A stretch of 15,277 nt of DNA from Acidobacteriaceae bacterium. Its GTDB lineage: Bacteria > Acidobacteriota > Terriglobia > Terriglobales > Acidobacteriaceae. Under the pieces are notes generated by a model, which worked only from the letters and a program-made list of their open reading frames with translations, was not told where the DNA came from and ran no database searches. The stretch's first letter is position 1. Each line of letters begins with the position of its first letter. The stretch covers positions 1-15,277 of the forward strand of contig JASHTU010000185.1 of assembly GCA_030040395.1 (NCBI GenBank). Direction: 5' to 3'. The position numbers and the translations under genes are program-made. Below, one piece after another: positions 1-7,774 of the stretch.

Positions 1-451
1 GAATGCGGACTTTGCCCTTGGACTCATCGACCCAGCTGTAGTGGCCCAGGAGAAGATCCTCGCGCTCATGCAATTCGGCCACATCCTGATCGCCGTCGTC
101 CGTCAGCAGGCGCGGCGTGGGAAAGTTCTGCGTCAGAACGGCGATCCTGTTCTGCAGCTCCGGATCGGAGGGCATATCGCCAAGCTGGCGCACGTCGACG
201 GTTTTGGTCCACTTACTGTTGGGCCCATCTTCTTTATTGAGATGCGCGTTCAACGCCTTGCCAAGCCCGTAACAGACCAGCGCGGTGACCACCACAAACA
301 TGAGCATGGCAAAGAGAAACACCAGAATGCCGGTGACGCCCACGTCGCTGCGCTCGTAGCCCGCCGCGATGTCCACCTCTTCCGGCTCGCGGCCTCCCGG
401 AATGTGCTCGGGCAGATTGTCTTCAGGCGATGGACCGTTATGCGTGGGCAT
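1..451 (-). CDS. Small single-helix membrane protein of the ACIII/oxidase operon (partial, 3' end outside window)
   Basis: About 150 residues are visible, beginning MPTHNGPSPE; the stop lies beyond position 1. The N-terminal 37 residues are hydrophilic. One transmembrane helix spans about residues 38-61 (GILVFLFAMLMFVVV), and the rest is predicted periplasmic or soluble. The C-terminal visible part has the pattern PRLL (about 113-116), then an acidic stretch, then YSWVDESKGKVRI (about 138-150). From memory this resembles a family of small proteins found between actF and SCO/cytochrome c oxidase genes, which usually continue with a short Ile-Pro-rich motif. That is recall, not a search result. 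The ATG overlaps the end of actF by 14 bp, and a GGAG lies 7 nt upstream inside actF, which supports both this start and translational coupling. Likely role: accessory or assembly factor for the quinol-oxidising or terminal oxidase complex (inference). Confidence 0.75.
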   Translation of the reverse strand, partial: MPTHNGPSPEDNLPEHIPGGREPEEVDIAAGYERSDVGVTGILVFLFAMLMFVVVTALVCYGLGKALNAHLNKEDGPNSKWTKTVDVRQLGDMPSDPELQNRIAVLTQNFPTPRLLTDDGDQDVAELHEREDLLLGHYSWVDESKGKVRI

Positions 452-1739
452 GTTCAGGCTCCAGAATCTCCGCCAGATGCGGATCGTTGACCTGCACCAG
501 CGGCCGCGTCTTCAGCCGCATGCAGAAATAGGCCACCCAAAAGGCGGTCATGGCCACCGGCACGGCTGCGTATTCGAGAATTCCCCAACTGAAGTGCAAG
601 TTGCGGGCGGCGTCTTTGAAGTTCGGCTCAATAAGCCAGAAGAGATTGACGGCCACGGCGAAAATCATGAACTGGCAAACGCGCGTCAACCGCTTCTTGT
701 TGCGCTTCAAGTCGCGGGAGAGCAGCAGGGTGAAGGGAACCAACCAGTGGAAGATGAAGTCCAGGGTGATGATGATTCCCCAGCCGCCGCGGATGCGATC
801 CAAGTACCAGTTGATCTCGTTGGGAAGGTTGCCCGACCAGATAATGAGGAATTGGCCGAAGTTGAGGTAGATGTTGAGCATGACAAAGGCGAAGGTCAGC
901 TTACCCAAGTCGTGCTGTTCGGTTTGACGCAGCAAGGTGTGGTACGGCTCAGCCTTGGAAAGCGCGACGGCGACAATGATGGCGAAGGCCAACACCTGGA
1001 AGCCTTGCTCCACCAGATAAAGCAGGCCATAGACAGTCGAGAACCAGGTCACATCCATCGACATCACCCAGTAGATGGATGCGGCGGTGATGGTGACGGA
1101 GTAAACCACGATGCCAGGACCGCTGATGTTCTCGAGTTTCTTGATCCAGTACGGCGTGGTTTCAGGCCCCTGGGTGTCGCGGCGCGCTCCCAGGACCGTG
1201 AGCCGCCAGGCGTACAAGCCCCAAATGGCAAAACAGAGCAGGCTGACCCAGGTAAAGGCAAACGGGTTCAGCATGGGCTTTTTGAAGTTGATGCAATGCG
1301 CTTGCATCTGGGTAATGAAACCCGATTTGAACGCGCTGGCCGCATCCGGATATCGCGCCCAGATAAACAGCCGCTTCATGAAGAGGACGAGAACGATCCA
1401 GTAGAGGAAGACCAAGGGCAGCGTGCTGGTCATGGCTTCCAGCGGCCGCCGCAGCAGCAGCCCCCACTTACCGCCCGAGCAGTATTGCACCATCAGCAGC
1501 GCCTGACCGCCTACGGCGAATCCGAAGGTGAGCATCAGACCCAACACCCAGGCGCGCAGAAAATGATCCCAGCCCAGCCCGTCCTGCGCCTGCCCGAGAA
1601 ACCCCAGGATCACGGCGGCAGCGACGAAGATCACGCCGACGAGGAGGGCGCGATTTCGCCAGCCGTCCACAAAGGCCGGCGCTCCCAGCTCGGCGGGAAG
1701 CGGTTTATTGAAGGTTGCCCGGTGAAATTCTTCAGCCAT
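438..1739 (-). CDS. actF: Alternative complex III subunit ActF (NrfD-like integral membrane protein)
   Basis: 433 residues, very hydrophobic, with about ten predicted transmembrane helices (roughly 31-49, 63-84, 105-121, 159-179, 207-226, 234-258, 282-300, 319-341, 354-371, 386-408). The family is the NrfD/PsrC-like second membrane subunit of the quinol:cytochrome c oxidoreductase ACIII. In known ACIII structures ActF pairs with ActC and is thought to contribute to proton movement rather than carry redox centres. No CXXCH or Fe-S motifs are present, as expected. The start ATG is 11 nt after the actE stop, with AAGGA 8 nt upstream overlapping the actE stop codon. The last 14 bp overlap the next gene. 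The pairing with a second NrfD-like gene (actC) in the same operon makes the ActF rather than ActC assignment firm, together with position after actE. Confidence 0.93.
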   Translation of the reverse strand: MAEEFHRATFNKPLPAELGAPAFVDGWRNRALLVGVIFVAAAVILGFLGQAQDGLGWDHFLRAWVLGLMLTFGFAVGGQALLMVQYCSGGKWGLLLRRPLEAMTSTLPLVFLYWIVLVLFMKRLFIWARYPDAASAFKSGFITQMQAHCINFKKPMLNPFAFTWVSLLCFAIWGLYAWRLTVLGARRDTQGPETTPYWIKKLENISGPGIVVYSVTITAASIYWVMSMDVTWFSTVYGLLYLVEQGFQVLAFAIIVAVALSKAEPYHTLLRQTEQHDLGKLTFAFVMLNIYLNFGQFLIIWSGNLPNEINWYLDRIRGGWGIIITLDFIFHWLVPFTLLLSRDLKRNKKRLTRVCQFMIFAVAVNLFWLIEPNFKDAARNLHFSWGILEYAAVPVAMTAFWVAYFCMRLKTRPLVQVNDPHLAEILEPEHAHA

Positions 1740-1750
1740 TCCGTAAGTCC

Positions 1751-2557
1751 TTACTTAGCGGCTGCTGGAGCCGTTTTGGTTTCTGGAATCGAGATCTTCG
1801 GGTATGCCGCATTCGGCGGAGCCATAGCCGGACTCCCTTGGCCGGCGGGCGGCGGAAGCGCTTGTACGGCCGAGGACGGCAGCGCCCACGGCTCTGCGAA
1901 GCTCAGGGGCAGATTCTCGTCGCGGGCAATGTCTTTCAGATTTTGCACTTGAACGCCCGCCGGCACGTCCTGCAGCGTAGCGTTCTGGCTGAGCTGCAAG
2001 GCGCGGATGTAGGCGGCCACGGACCAGCGATCGGCGGGCGTGAGCTGCGCCGAGTAGTCGGGCATGGCGCCATAGCCGTGGGTCATCACGTAGAAGTAAT
2101 GCGACACCGGTTGCACCATGCGCACCTGGTCATGGAAATTGCCGGCCGGCTTGTAGCCGCGCATCACGATCTCTCCCAGGCCGTTCCCCACGCGCGAGTG
2201 GCAGGGCGTGCAGTAAATGTTGAAGCGCTCCTGGCCGCGCTTGAGCACCGTCATGGTCACCGGAAAAGGCATCTGGTCCGGCTCTTCGCGCTGGCCATTG
2301 GGGCCCGGCACAACGCCGGTGTAGAAGTAGGTGTCCGCGTGCAACTGGCCACGGGCCACGGTGTCGAGCACCTGCGGCCGCGCCCCGCGGTGATCGGGGA
2401 AGAAGTCAGAACCTCGTTGGGGGATCATTTTAGGTTCGTTATGCATGTCTTGGCGGCAACCGGCGACGAGGAACAGCGCGGCGAAACCGAGCAGGGCCAC
2501 GATCCGGCCCAACCCCCTCTGACCCCTGACCCGTGATCCCTGACCCCTGTCTTTCAT
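1751..2557 (-). CDS. actE: Alternative complex III subunit ActE (monohaem cytochrome c lipoprotein)
   Basis: 268 residues. A basic N-terminus is followed by a hydrophobic stretch and a lipobox-like VAGC (C34), so the mature protein is probably a lipid-anchored periplasmic cytochrome. One haem-binding motif, CTPCH (C116-H120), is present. GYGAMPDYSAQL, with M165 in the usual position, gives the probable distal Met ligand. The last 40 residues are Pro/Ala-rich and look like a flexible tail. In ACIII this subunit is an electron exit point toward the oxidase or a soluble cytochrome c. The ATG overlaps the actD stop by one base (TGATG), and GGAGG lies 10 nt upstream in actD, so translational coupling is likely. 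Oddity: codons 3 to about 13 are made of a tandem 7-bp repeat, giving the unusual basic leader RGQGSRVRGQRG (see the repeat entry). Confidence 0.93.
   Translation of the reverse strand: MKDRGQGSRVRGQRGLGRIVALLGFAALFLVAGCRQDMHNEPKMIPQRGSDFFPDHRGARPQVLDTVARGQLHADTYFYTGVVPGPNGQREEPDQMPFPVTMTVLKRGQERFNIYCTPCHSRVGNGLGEIVMRGYKPAGNFHDQVRMVQPVSHYFYVMTHGYGAMPDYSAQLTPADRWSVAAYIRALQLSQNATLQDVPAGVQVQNLKDIARDENLPLSFAEPWALPSSAVQALPPPAGQGSPAMAPPNAAYPKISIPETKTAPAAAK
2519..2549 (-). repeat. Tandem 7-bp repeat inside the actE signal-peptide coding region
   Basis: On the minus strand the units are GGGTCAG, GGATCAC, GGGTCAG, GGGTCAG plus three further bases, i.e. four full heptamers in direct tandem. They encode the charged n-region of the ActE signal peptide. 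A lone GGGTCAG also occurs at 13642-13648, in a spacer. Confidence 0.85.
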
Positions 2558-3099
2558 CAGTACTCTACCTCCTCCACGGAAAGCGGCTGGAGCCCTTCCA
2601 GATAAGCCCTCGATTCCGCGAGGTCGAATTTAGGATCCAATGCCTCGAGACAAAGAAAGAACTTATCGGTGGTGGCGCCACTGCGGAAGCTGGGCGCGTT
2701 GAACAGAGGGTGATAGAGCGCGGGTAGTCCGTTGAGGGCCAACATGCCGAAGGCCGCTGAAAGTCCCGCCCACAAAATCGTCCACTCGTAAGCGGGCACC
2801 AGGAACGCCGGCCACGAGTAAGTTGGCCGGCCGGCGACGTCGATGGGAAAGGCGATCACCGAGATCCAGGTCTCGAGAGCAAACATGGCCGCTCCGCCCA
2901 AAAGGCCGCCGATGAGCGTCACAAGCGGCACCTTATTGCGGGGGACATCGATCGCTTCGGCGGCTTCTTCGATGGGATAGGGCGTGTAGCAATCCAAACG
3001 CCGCCAACCGTCCTGGTGCGCTTGCCGCGCAGCCCGCACCAGGTCGCCCGGAGTCTTGAATTCGGCCAGCAGGCCGTAGGTTCCTTCGCGTGGGGGCAT
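2557..3099 (-). CDS. actD: Alternative complex III subunit ActD (DUF3341 membrane protein)
   Basis: 180 residues, matching the usual ActD size. The N-terminal soluble part carries the family-typical TYGLLAEFKTPGDL (about 7-20). Two transmembrane helices follow at about 57-83 and 99-125, then a soluble tail containing ATTDKFFLCLEALDP. ActD is the small two-helix subunit that packs against ActC/ActF on the membrane side of ACIII; no redox centre is expected and none is seen. The ATG at 3099 is preceded by GGAGGAG with 8 nt spacing. That Shine-Dalgarno lies inside the 32-codon ORF upstream, whose stop overlaps this start as TGATG. The gene ends by overlapping actE by one base. Assignment rests on motif recognition plus operon position. 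Confidence 0.92.
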   Translation of the reverse strand: MPPREGTYGLLAEFKTPGDLVRAARQAHQDGWRRLDCYTPYPIEEAAEAIDVPRNKVPLVTLIGGLLGGAAMFALETWISVIAFPIDVAGRPTYSWPAFLVPAYEWTILWAGLSAAFGMLALNGLPALYHPLFNAPSFRSGATTDKFFLCLEALDPKFDLAESRAYLEGLQPLSVEEVEY

Positions 3100-3197
3100 C
3101 AGAGTTTCTCCTCCAGCAAACCTCCCCTTGCGGGGCTCGCGGAAGCCGTGGTGGTGCGCTGGGGTTTCGACGGCTTGTGCATTGCGAGCCGCATCAT
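3099..3197 (-). CDS. Candidate 32-residue small protein between actC and actD
   Basis: Predicted peptide starts MMRLAMHKPS and ends ARGGLLEEKL; it is basic, Ser/Thr-rich and has no membrane helix. The tandem ATGATG overlaps the actC stop (ATGA), and the stop overlaps the actD start (TGATG), so the ORF tiles the whole actC-actD gap. A consensus Shine-Dalgarno, GGAGGTGA at 3202-3209, sits 4 nt before the first ATG. The GGAGGAG that serves actD lies within its last codons. I do not recognise a homologous family. It could be a real ACIII-associated small protein, a translated coupler whose job is to deliver ribosomes to actD, or an accident of actD leader sequence. Supported by the sequence arrangement only; expression and conservation are unknown. 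Confidence 0.45.
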   Translation of the reverse strand: MMRLAMHKPSKPQRTTTASASPARGGLLEEKL

Positions 3198-4609
3198 TTG
3201 GTCACCTCCGGCCCCGCCTTGGCCCTGACCTTCGACGCGGGCAGAAGCATGCGAATTTCGTTCATGGGCATCATGGGCAAAAAGCGTACAAAGAGCAGGA
3301 ACAGGAAAGTGAACAGAGCCAACGATCCGAACAAGGTCATGTAGTCCCACTTCGTCGCACGGTAGGTGCCCCACGCCGAGGGCAGGAAATCCCGGGTAAG
3401 GCTGGTGACGATAATGACGAAGCGCTCGAACCACATGCCCGTGTTGACAATGATCGAGAGAATGAACATATACAGGATGTTGGTGCGCAGCTTGCGCACC
3501 CAGAGTGTCGTCAGCGGGATAAACAGATTTAGAGTGAGCAGCAGCCAGTAAGACCAGCCCATCGGCCCGAAGGCGCGATTCCAAAATGTGAAAGCCTCCC
3601 AGTGGTCCGCCGAATACCAGGCCATGAAGGCTTCCATGCCGTACCCGTAAGCCACGATGAAGCCGGTGACCAGCATGATTTTGCCCATATTGTCGATATG
3701 CCGCTCCGTGACCAGCGCCTCGAGGTGGTAGAACTTGCGCAACGGAATGGCCAGTGTGAGCACCATCGCGAACCCGGAATAGATGGCGCCGGCGACAAAA
3801 TAAGGCGGAAAAATGGTGGTGTGCCAGCCTGGCAGCACCGCCACGGCGAAATCGAAGCTGATGACCGTGTGCACCGAAAGCACCAGCGGCGTGGCCAACC
3901 CAGCCAGCAGCAGCGAGGCCGTCTCGTAGCTCACCCAGTGGCGCACCGATCCGCGCCAGCCCACCGACAAGATGCCGTAGATATACTGGGCGAACTTGGA
4001 CTGCGCGCGGTCGCGCAAGGTCCCCAGATCGGGAATCATGCCGATGTACCAAAAGACCACCGAGATAGTGGCGTAGGTCGAAACCGCAAAGGTGTCCCAC
4101 ATCAGCGGCGAGCGGAACTGCGGCCAATAATCCATCGTGAGGGGCAAAGGCAGGAGCCAGTACCCTAACCACGGGCGGCCCACGTGGATCACGGGAAACA
4201 TCGCCGCGCAGATCACGGCGAAGATGGTCATGGCCTCGGCAAAGCGGCTGATGGAGTTGCGCCAGCCCTGCTTGAAGAGCAGCAGAATGGCCGAGATCAG
4301 CGTGCCCGCGTGCCCGATGCCAATCCACCACACGAAGTTGATGATGGCGAATCCCCAGGCCACAGGCTGCGTAATGGCCCAGATGCCCACGCCCTTAAGG
4401 AAGAGCCAGGTCAGGGCCACCATGAGCATGGTTGCGCCCGCGCCCGCCACCGCGAAAAACCCGAACCAGCCCAGCGGGGTGTGCGGCGTGAGCACAATGC
4501 GCGAAACCTTCTCAGTGACCGACAGGAAGCTCTCACCGGGCGCAATAACCCGGAATTCACCGGTTGCGGGGTCGCGGCGGTCGTGAATGTTGACTTCCCT
4601 GGTTGCCAT
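3194..4609 (-). CDS. actC: Alternative complex III subunit ActC (NrfD-like, quinol-binding membrane subunit)
   Basis: 471 residues, polytopic with roughly ten hydrophobic helices. Family motifs include PVAWGFAIINFVWWIGIGHAG, IHVGRPWLGYWLLPLPLTMD and FRSPLMWDTFA. In ACIII, ActC is the NrfD/PolF-type subunit that binds menaquinol next to the Fe-S chain of ActB. H142 (in IHVGRPW) and D172 (in LMWD) are the likely conserved polar residues of the quinol site, assigned by analogy with the family rather than by structure. The ATG is 7 nt after the actB stop, with AAAGGAT about 11 nt upstream inside the last actB codons, so coupling is probable. The last codons hold the Shine-Dalgarno for a small downstream ORF, and the TGA overlaps its ATG. 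No anomaly in length or composition was noted. Confidence 0.95.
   Translation of the reverse strand: MATREVNIHDRRDPATGEFRVIAPGESFLSVTEKVSRIVLTPHTPLGWFGFFAVAGAGATMLMVALTWLFLKGVGIWAITQPVAWGFAIINFVWWIGIGHAGTLISAILLLFKQGWRNSISRFAEAMTIFAVICAAMFPVIHVGRPWLGYWLLPLPLTMDYWPQFRSPLMWDTFAVSTYATISVVFWYIGMIPDLGTLRDRAQSKFAQYIYGILSVGWRGSVRHWVSYETASLLLAGLATPLVLSVHTVISFDFAVAVLPGWHTTIFPPYFVAGAIYSGFAMVLTLAIPLRKFYHLEALVTERHIDNMGKIMLVTGFIVAYGYGMEAFMAWYSADHWEAFTFWNRAFGPMGWSYWLLLTLNLFIPLTTLWVRKLRTNILYMFILSIIVNTGMWFERFVIIVTSLTRDFLPSAWGTYRATKWDYMTLFGSLALFTFLFLLFVRFLPMMPMNEIRMLLPASKVRAKAGPEVTK
3202..3209 (-). promoter_or_regulatory. Consensus Shine-Dalgarno for the small ORF, embedded in the actC 3' end
   Basis: GGAGGTGA on the minus strand, complementary to the usual 16S rRNA 3' tail over all 8 bases, located 4 nt before ATGATG (7 nt counting from GGAGG). 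It simultaneously encodes the final residues of ActC. It is a better match than the site in front of actC or actA, although actD itself has its own GGAGGAG 100 bp further on. Confidence 0.7.
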
Positions 4610-4616
4610 CGTGGAA

Positions 4617-7600
4617 TTAATCCTTTAACGGATTGAACTCGACCGGCGCTTCTTCGAGTTCGGGATTGAAATTAAGGACTTCAGCCAAGTAGGTTGTACG
4701 CGGACGCGTGTTGATGTCCGCGATCACCTGGTAGGAGCGCTGCTTGGCGCGCAATTTGGACACCCGGCTCTCGCGGTCGTTGAGGTTGCCGAACACGATC
4801 GCCGAAGCGGGGCACGCCTGCTGGCACGCAGTGACGATCTCGCCGTCGCGAACCAGGCGGTTCTCCTTGTCGGCCTCGATCTTGGCCTCCTGGATGCGCT
4901 GCACGCAATAAGTGCACTTCTCCATGACCCCGCGCGACCGCACCGTGACGTCGGGATTGCGCATCAGTTTCAGGCTTTCGGTGTCGTAGTCGGAGTAGAG
5001 CAGGAAGTTGAAGCGGCGTACTTTGTAGGGGCAGTTATTCGAGCAATAGCGGGTGCCCACGCAGCGGTTGTAGACCATCATGTTGAGGCCCTCGGGGGAG
5101 TGGACCGTAGCCCCGACGGGGCAAACCAGCTCGCATGGAGCGTCCTCGCAATGCTGGCAATTCATGGGCTGGAAGTGCGCCCGCGGAGCGGCCAGGTCGC
5201 CCTCGAAGTACGCGTCGATCCGAATCCACTGCATGTCGCGGCCGATGCGCACCTGCTGCTTGCCCACTACGGCGATGTTGTTTTCGGCGTAGCAGCCTAC
5301 CACGCAAGCGCTGCAGCCGACGCAACTATTCATGTCGATTGACATGGCCCAGGCGTAGGACTCGTTGTACGACCAGTTGGGGAACAGCGAGGTGTTGCGG
5401 TCAGGCGTATCGTAGCGCTCGCCTTCGTGAGCGAAGTTCGGATCCGACTTGAACTGTTCGAGGGTGGCGTAGCGGATGATGCCCCGCGGGCCAAGCGCCT
5501 CGTCGGCTTCGAGCGAATTGTCGCCGGAGCCCTGACCCATGAGGATCTTCGCGCGGTGATCCTGGTAATGGCTCTTGGTGAGGGCAACGCCCCACCGCCC
5601 GGGGACGTGGCGAATGGAGCCGGTAGCATAGAATGGCGCCCAGGTGTTGCGGAGCAAGTAGGCGTTGAATCCCATTCCCGAGCCCACGCGGCCGGCAAAC
5701 TCGCGACCGTAGCCCAGGTAAACGGTCACCGAATTATCAGGATGACCGGGCGCCACCACAACCGGCGCCTCGACCTTGCTGTCGCCCACCGCAAGCTCCA
5801 CGATATCTTGTTCTTCGAGGCCCAGCCGCGTCAGCGTGGCGCCGGAAACAATGGCCGCGTTATCCCAGCAAAGATTGATGATCGGCTTGGGCAATTCCTG
5901 CAGCCAGCCTACGTTCGACCAGCGGCCGTCGTAGACAGTCGGATCGGGACGGAAAATGATTTCGATCGAATCCTTGGGCGTGGGCGTGGGAATGGAGCCG
6001 TGAAAAACCGCCGCCTTCGCGCCCGCCACCCCCGCCGCAGCCTTGGTCCGGTCAAACGCTGTGTTCTCCAGCCAGCCATCGTGCAGCGTCTTGCGCCAGC
6101 CCGTCTCGAAGTCACCCTTGATGGTGGGCTTCCAGGTTTCGCGCACCGCTGCGTAGGCGCTCAGCAGGGGCTGGTTGAGCAGCGATTGCAGGACGTCGTG
6201 CGCCGATTTCCCCCCGTAAAGCGGGTCGATCATGGGCTGCACGACGGAAACCGTTCCGTCGTAGGCGCGAGCGTCCGTCCACGATTCCAGATAGTGCGCG
6301 GCAGGAATGTGCCAGTGCGCGATCTGGCCGGTCTCGTCAAGATGCGAGCCAAGATGCACCACGGTGTTGGCGCGATTGAAGGCGTTGGTGAAGTCCAAAT
6401 CGGCAGGCGCGTTGTAGATCGGGTTCCCGTTCAAAATCACCAGCCAGTCCACTTTGCCTGCATTCAGGTCCGCCACCAGCGCCTTGATCCCGGCGATCTG
6501 GTCTGAAGGCAGCGGGTTAACTGTATCCCCGGTGACAAAGACCGTTTTGCCCAGGTTGCCGAGCGCCTCATTCATGGCCAGCGCAAGCTCCGTCACAGAG
6601 GCGTCCTGATAAAGCCCCGGAATCACCGCGCTCTTGCCAGCGCTGGCCTTCAAATCCTTGACCAGGGCGGCGAGAAACTTCCGCTGGGCGTCGGTCCAGG
6701 CATAGACCCGCGGGTTCACGCCGGCAACACCCACGGCCTTGGCCAGCTCCGCCGTGAAGGCGGGAATCTCGCTGGCGCGCAGTCCCAGGCGGTGCTCGGC
6801 CTTCATGCCCGTGGTGGTGGTCATGCTTTCGATGGTGTAGAGCCGGTTCATGCCGTTTTCCGGCTCTTTGCGCCGGCTGGCGTAGTCGCGCACCAGTTTG
6901 TGAAAGCCCGGATAATCCGCGCTGGAAATGAAGTCGGCGTCCAGCGACACCAGAACATCGGCGCCGGAAAGATCGTATTGAACGTCGATGCCCTTTTCGA
7001 GCGCGGTCCCGGCCACGGCAGGGTCGTATTGCACCAGCGTGGCTTTGGGATAAGCGGTCTGGACGGCCTTCCACTGCCGCGCCAGGGTGGGCGAAGTGAT
7101 GGTCGCGGTCAGGAAATAGATGCCGGTTCCATCCTTCGTAGAAGCCACCTTATCGCGGAAGGCTGCGGCAAATTCCTCCCACGTGCGGTTTTCGCCGCGG
7201 TAGAGCACGTGCTGCGAGCGATCGGGATCGTAGAGATCGAGAAGCGTTCCCTGCGAATAGGGATCGGATGAACCGTGGTTGTAAGCGTGCTCCGGGTTGC
7301 CGTCCACTTTGATGGGCCGGAATTCGCTGCTCTTGACCAACAGCGGAACGGAGCCGGTCGGGAACGGGTGGGCGGTGGCGAAATACATCGGCTTGCCCAG
7401 CACCAGGTCTTCCGGAGCCTTAATATATGGATAAATCATTTCTTCCGGCTGCTTGGTGCAGCCGGCGAGCCCGGCAAGCGCCATCGACGCGCCCATCAAT
7501 TTAAGAAAGCCGCGTCGCGAAACCGGATCGATCCACTCCTGCGCTGAGCCGGGAAACTCACGTTCCACGGCAGCCTGAAACTCCGGCGTGTCCGCCAATT

Positions 7601-7730
7601 CATCAAGAGAGCGCCAGAAGCGCTTGCCCTTGATTCCCTTCAGTTCCTCGCGCACCTGAGCCAGCGTCATCGGCGCTTGCGATTCCGGCTTGGAACCGTT
7701 CTCGGGTTGCTGCTTCTCAGAATTTCCCAT
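4617..7730 (-). CDS. actB: Alternative complex III subunit ActB (molybdopterin-fold / Fe-S fusion protein)
   Basis: 1037 residues from the ATG at 7730 (MGNSEKQQPE). I chose this start because GGTGGAG lies 6 nt upstream and the length fits the family; the frame stays open for 143 more codons into actA. A twin-arginine-type motif SRRGFLKLMG (RR at 72-73) leads to a hydrophobic stretch and LAGC (C91), consistent with Tat export. Residues about 95-790 form the molybdopterin-oxidoreductase-like domain, which in characterised ActB binds no molybdenum cofactor. The C-terminal ferredoxin-like domain has 15 cysteines in four groups: 803/806/809/813, 858/861/866/870, 890/896/900 and 939/942/969/973. 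The three-cysteine group (CVGTRYCSNNC) fits the known set of three [4Fe-4S] plus one [3Fe-4S]. The domain relays electrons from quinol at ActC to the haems of ActA/ActE. Confidence 0.95.
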   Translation of the reverse strand: MGNSEKQQPENGSKPESQAPMTLAQVREELKGIKGKRFWRSLDELADTPEFQAAVEREFPGSAQEWIDPVSRRGFLKLMGASMALAGLAGCTKQPEEMIYPYIKAPEDLVLGKPMYFATAHPFPTGSVPLLVKSSEFRPIKVDGNPEHAYNHGSSDPYSQGTLLDLYDPDRSQHVLYRGENRTWEEFAAAFRDKVASTKDGTGIYFLTATITSPTLARQWKAVQTAYPKATLVQYDPAVAGTALEKGIDVQYDLSGADVLVSLDADFISSADYPGFHKLVRDYASRRKEPENGMNRLYTIESMTTTTGMKAEHRLGLRASEIPAFTAELAKAVGVAGVNPRVYAWTDAQRKFLAALVKDLKASAGKSAVIPGLYQDASVTELALAMNEALGNLGKTVFVTGDTVNPLPSDQIAGIKALVADLNAGKVDWLVILNGNPIYNAPADLDFTNAFNRANTVVHLGSHLDETGQIAHWHIPAAHYLESWTDARAYDGTVSVVQPMIDPLYGGKSAHDVLQSLLNQPLLSAYAAVRETWKPTIKGDFETGWRKTLHDGWLENTAFDRTKAAAGVAGAKAAVFHGSIPTPTPKDSIEIIFRPDPTVYDGRWSNVGWLQELPKPIINLCWDNAAIVSGATLTRLGLEEQDIVELAVGDSKVEAPVVVAPGHPDNSVTVYLGYGREFAGRVGSGMGFNAYLLRNTWAPFYATGSIRHVPGRWGVALTKSHYQDHRAKILMGQGSGDNSLEADEALGPRGIIRYATLEQFKSDPNFAHEGERYDTPDRNTSLFPNWSYNESYAWAMSIDMNSCVGCSACVVGCYAENNIAVVGKQQVRIGRDMQWIRIDAYFEGDLAAPRAHFQPMNCQHCEDAPCELVCPVGATVHSPEGLNMMVYNRCVGTRYCSNNCPYKVRRFNFLLYSDYDTESLKLMRNPDVTVRSRGVMEKCTYCVQRIQEAKIEADKENRLVRDGEIVTACQQACPASAIVFGNLNDRESRVSKLRAKQRSYQVIADINTRPRTTYLAEVLNFNPELEEAPVEFNPLKD

Positions 7731-7736
7731 CGCTTT

Positions 7737-7743
7737 CTCCACC
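7737..7743 (-). promoter_or_regulatory. Shine-Dalgarno that fixes the actB start
   Basis: GGTGGAG ends 6 nt before the ATG at 7730. It supports starting actB here rather than at the far upstream codon at 8159, which would overlap 385 bp of actA. The actA-actB spacer is 44 bp. Confidence 0.7.
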
Positions 7744-7774
7744 GCATTCGCGGTCCCACTCCTCCGGTCTCGGC

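Noticed and set aside
369..1952. Long plus-strand ORF (527 codons) opposite actF and actE
   Set aside because: Antisense shadow of two clear membrane/cytochrome genes in GC-rich DNA; composition (Gln/His/Asp/Gly-rich) is typical of a reverse-strand artefact.
3099..4331. 410-codon minus-strand ORF overlapping actC
   Set aside because: Its first 378 codons are an out-of-frame shadow of actC (His/Arg/Ala-rich). Only the last 32 codons, after the actC stop, are considered further.
5427..6506. Plus-strand ORF (359 codons) opposite actB
   Set aside because: Antisense shadow of the molybdopterin-fold part of actB; no recognisable domain and no ribosome site considered convincing.
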